64,000 nucleotides of DNA from Oscillospiraceae bacterium (GTDB taxonomy: Bacteria; Bacillota; Clostridia; Oscillospirales; CAG-272). Within the stretch, counting starts at the first letter, position 1. Each line of letters starts with the position of its first letter. Under the pieces are notes generated by a model, which searched no databases, was not told the origin of the DNA, and saw only the letters and a program-made list of their open reading frames with translations. Shown in pieces: positions 62,018 through 64,000 of the stretch. The position numbers and the translations under genes are program-made. Location: the NCBI GenBank assembly GCA_015063325.1, contig SVUK01000003.1, forward strand, positions 62,001 to 126,000. Reading direction: 5' to 3'.

Positions 62018-62084
62018 CTTTTCTGTATTCTTTATTTTTGTGTTTTTATTCTTTATTTTTTCGTTTTCTTTATTTCAATCCTCG
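62018..62084 (-). repeat. Tandem repeats after tgt (about 3 x 18-22 bp)
   Basis: On the minus strand GAAATAAAGAA, containing part of the tgt stop region, recurs as AAATAAAGAATAAAAAC and AATAAAGAATACAG at about 20-bp spacing. Confidence 0.7.
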
Positions 62085-63211
62085 ACCCGTTCGCCGAGAA
62101 TGTTGCGATACTTTTGATAAAAGGATTCAAAATAGCCGCCGTCCAAAGATTCGCGGATTTTGGCGGTGAGTTCGTTGTAAAACCAAAGGTTATGCGTGAC
62201 GCAAAGCGACATTCCCACCGATTCCTTTGCCTTGATCAGATGGCGCAGATAGGATCGCGAATAGTTGCGGCAACAGGGACAACCGCAGGTCTCGTCCAGC
62301 GGACGGGGGTCCTTTGCGTATTTCTCGTTGCCCAAATTGATCTTTCCGTGCCACGTGAACAGGTTTCCGTGACGCGCGTTGCGGCTGGGCATGACGCAAT
62401 CGAAGAAATCGACCCCCAGGTGCACTGCCTCCAAAATATTGCAAGGTGTTCCAACACCCATCAGGTAGCGCGGCTTGTCCTTTGGCATATAAGGCTCCAC
62501 CGCGTCGATAATGCGGTACATTTCCTCGGTCGGCTCTCCCACGGCAAGTCCTCCGATGGCGTACCCTTCACAAGGGACCTCGGCAATCATTTGCATATGC
62601 GCAATGCGCAAATCCTCAAAGGTGCTTCCCTGGTTGATTCCGAACAGCATTTGGTGGGGATTGAGCGTATCCGGCAGGCTGTTGAGACGGTCCATTTCGG
62701 CACGGCAACGCAAAAGCCACCGGTAGGTGCGCTCCATGCTCTTTTTACAATAGAGGTAGGGCGAGGGGTTCTCCACGCATTCGTCAAACGCCATGGCAAT
62801 TGTGGAGGCAAGGTTAGACTGAATTCTCATGCTTTCCTCGGGTCCCATAAAAATCTTCTTGCCGTCGACATGGGAGGAAAAATAGACGCCTTCCTCCTTG
62901 ATCCGCCGCAGTTTGGCAAGCGAAAAGACCTGAAATCCGCCGCTGTCGGTCAAAATCGGGCGGTCCCAGTTCATGAATTTATGCAGTCCGCCCATCTCGC
63001 GAATCAAACCATCGCCGGGGCGGATATGCAGGTGGTAGGTATTGGAAAGCTCAACCTGACAGCCGATTTGCCGCAGTTGCATGGTATTGACGCCGCCCTT
63101 GATAGCGGCACAGGTACCGACGTTCATAAACACCGGGGTTTGGATATCCCCATGTACGGTGTGTAAAATTCCGCGGCGCGCACGCCCGTCGGTCGTTAAC
63201 AATTCAAACAT
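62075..63211 (-). CDS. tgt: Queuine/preQ1 tRNA-guanine transglycosylase
   Basis: This enzyme swaps guanine 34 of GUN-anticodon tRNAs for preQ1. The start at 63211 follows GAAAGGA and gives 378 residues; a longer reading adds 37 unlikely residues. It has LTDSGGFQVFSL with the catalytic Asp, DCVMPSRNARHG with the second Asp, and the zinc motif CGCPCCRNYSR with a distant His. preQ1 synthesis genes are not in the window. It follows mutL on the minus strand. Confidence 0.96.
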   Translation of the reverse strand: MFELLTTDGRARRGILHTVHGDIQTPVFMNVGTCAAIKGGVNTMQLRQIGCQVELSNTYHLHIRPGDGLIREMGGLHKFMNWDRPILTDSGGFQVFSLAKLRRIKEEGVYFSSHVDGKKIFMGPEESMRIQSNLASTIAMAFDECVENPSPYLYCKKSMERTYRWLLRCRAEMDRLNSLPDTLNPHQMLFGINQGSTFEDLRIAHMQMIAEVPCEGYAIGGLAVGEPTEEMYRIIDAVEPYMPKDKPRYLMGVGTPCNILEAVHLGVDFFDCVMPSRNARHGNLFTWHGKINLGNEKYAKDPRPLDETCGCPCCRNYSRSYLRHLIKAKESVGMSLCVTHNLWFYNELTAKIRESLDGGYFESFYQKYRNILGERVED

Positions 63212-63251
63212 ATAGAGGTTTTTCCTTTCGTTTTTGCAGAGGGACAGATTT

Positions 63252-64000
63252 TCAAAAGCCGGTGCGGTCAAATTGCCGATCCAGCACGCGTTTGGAAAGC
63301 TCCATTGCAACCGGGCGGCCATGGGGACAAAAGGTGATATCCGGCAATTCCATCAGCTTTTGAACCAGCCATTCAATTTCCTCGGAAGCATATTCCCTGC
63401 CCCCCTTGATTGCCGCTTTACAAGCCGCTTGATAAAGCGCCTTTTCAAACAGAATATCACGCGTGAGCTTGACACTGCCGGTGTTGTCAATCAATCGCCC
63501 TGCCATGGTGCCGAGCATGGCGCCCACGGCGCCCGGCTCCACTCCTTGGGGAATCGCATCGGCAAGGACGGTATTTTTTGCATAGCGCAAACGGAATCCG
63601 ATTTTTTGCAACTCTTCGTCAAATTCCTCCAGCGCCGAAACCTCGGCGGCGGTGAGCATGGTCTCCACCGGGAGCATCATCAACTGCGAGGTAACGGGAA
63701 TATTTGCAAGTCCGGCTTTCAGCTCCTCAAAGAGAATGCGCTCATGGGCGGCATGTTGATCCACAAGAAGCAGTTTTTCGCCCGTCTCCACCAAAATATA
63801 GCACCGGAATGCAACCCCCAAAATGCGGTAAGGCGGCAGTTCGGGCACCGGTTCACCGGAACTCGGAATTTCATTTTTTGCCGGAGAAGCCCCCGTTCCG
63901 GCGGCGTTAATCTCCGTGGAAAAATGCGTTTCCGGAACCGAAAGCTCCTCGTTTGGGTTGACCGACGGCGGAAATTTTACATCCATGTGTAGCGGCACGC
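63252..64000 (-). CDS. mutL: DNA mismatch repair protein MutL, C-terminal part
   Basis: Only the linker and C-terminal domain are in the window; the gene continues past the right edge. The dimerisation/endonuclease domain starts at YRILGVAFRCYILVET. It has the zinc-dependent nicking motif DQHAAHERILFEE and, near the end, ITFCPHGRPVAMELSK, so this is an endonuclease-type MutL as in Bacillus, not the E. coli type. It ends 41 bases before the tgt start and is likely co-transcribed with it. Confidence 0.93.
   Translation of the reverse strand, partial: VPLHMDVKFPPSVNPNEELSVPETHFSTEINAAGTGASPAKNEIPSSGEPVPELPPYRILGVAFRCYILVETGEKLLLVDQHAAHERILFEELKAGLANIPVTSQLMMLPVETMLTAAEVSALEEFDEELQKIGFRLRYAKNTVLADAIPQGVEPGAVGAMLGTMAGRLIDNTGSVKLTRDILFEKALYQAACKAAIKGGREYASEEIEWLVQKLMELPDITFCPHGRPVAMELSKRVLDRQFDRTGF

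Noticed and set aside
1-64000. tRNA or rRNA genes and mobile elements
   Set aside because: Scanning the gaps showed no cloverleaf-like or rRNA-like sequence, no transposase, integrase or inverted-repeat-bounded insertion.

Overview
The window is a 64 kb stretch of a bacterial chromosome made almost entirely of housekeeping genes. It has balanced base composition, strong GGAGG-type ribosome binding sites, near-consensus sigma-A promoters, and a Firmicutes gene set: WhiA, DnaD and a DnaI-like loader, Rex, a GlgC/GlgD pair, a RNHCP protein, DnaE with an N-terminal PHP domain, and a fungal/archaeal-type aspartate-semialdehyde dehydrogenase. This fits an anaerobic member of the Clostridia, probably an uncultured Oscillospiraceae-like gut lineage (inference). 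I see no phage, insertion sequence, CRISPR array, rRNA or tRNA gene.

Layout. 1-3.9 kb (minus): membrane protein, metG, gpsA and the start of a TatD-type nuclease. 4.0-6.9 kb (minus): a 955-residue CvpA-like membrane protein. 7.1-9.4 kb (plus): an Rrf2/IscR regulator, then cysteine desulfurase and IscU scaffold behind a promoter with two inverted-repeat operators. 9.4-10.9 kb (minus): RNHCP protein, yggT, nadE. 11-12.7 kb (plus): an acyl-adenylate ligase homologue with damaged catalytic motifs. 12.9-18.5 kb (minus): murB, whiA, dnaE. 18.6-25.4 kb (plus): coaE, M18 aminopeptidase, prfA, Sua5/TsaC, a divergent type IIA topoisomerase A subunit and a 41-residue membrane peptide. 25.5-29.7 kb (minus): potABCD polyamine transport. 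29.8-31.8 kb (minus): M50 protease and an RlmL-like rRNA methyltransferase. 31.9-33.0 kb (plus): asd. 33.2-38.3 kb (minus): murD, aluminium-resistance/methionine-gamma-lyase-like protein, duplicated-domain lipoprotein, second cysteine desulfurase. 38.4-46 kb (plus): the matching divergent topoisomerase B subunit, dCMP deaminase, phosphatase, rimI, tsaD, rex, dnaD and a dnaI-like gene. 46.3-51.5 kb (plus): a small helical protein, an MGDG/UgtP-type glycosyltransferase, rpsO, pnp and a small membrane protein. 51.5-53.3 kb (minus): WYL regulator and an acidic membrane protein. 53.5-62 kb (plus): the glycogen operon glgB-glgC-glgD-glgA-glgP. 62-64 kb (minus): tgt and the C-terminal part of mutL.

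The most unusual signal is not a gene. Many gene junctions carry short decayed tandem duplications (9 to 63 bp), and several are copies of the last bases of the upstream gene, stop codon included (after iscS, sua5, potC, rlmL, alr, the gene at 46.3 kb, glgB and tgt). Others duplicate a -10 element (asd, murB) or sit in front of a ribosome binding site. Further points are a recurrent TTGCAA -35 hexamer in seven promoters, a long hairpin at every convergent gene junction, a candidate S15-binding leader before rpsO, and an out-of-frame mini-ORF over the potA start.
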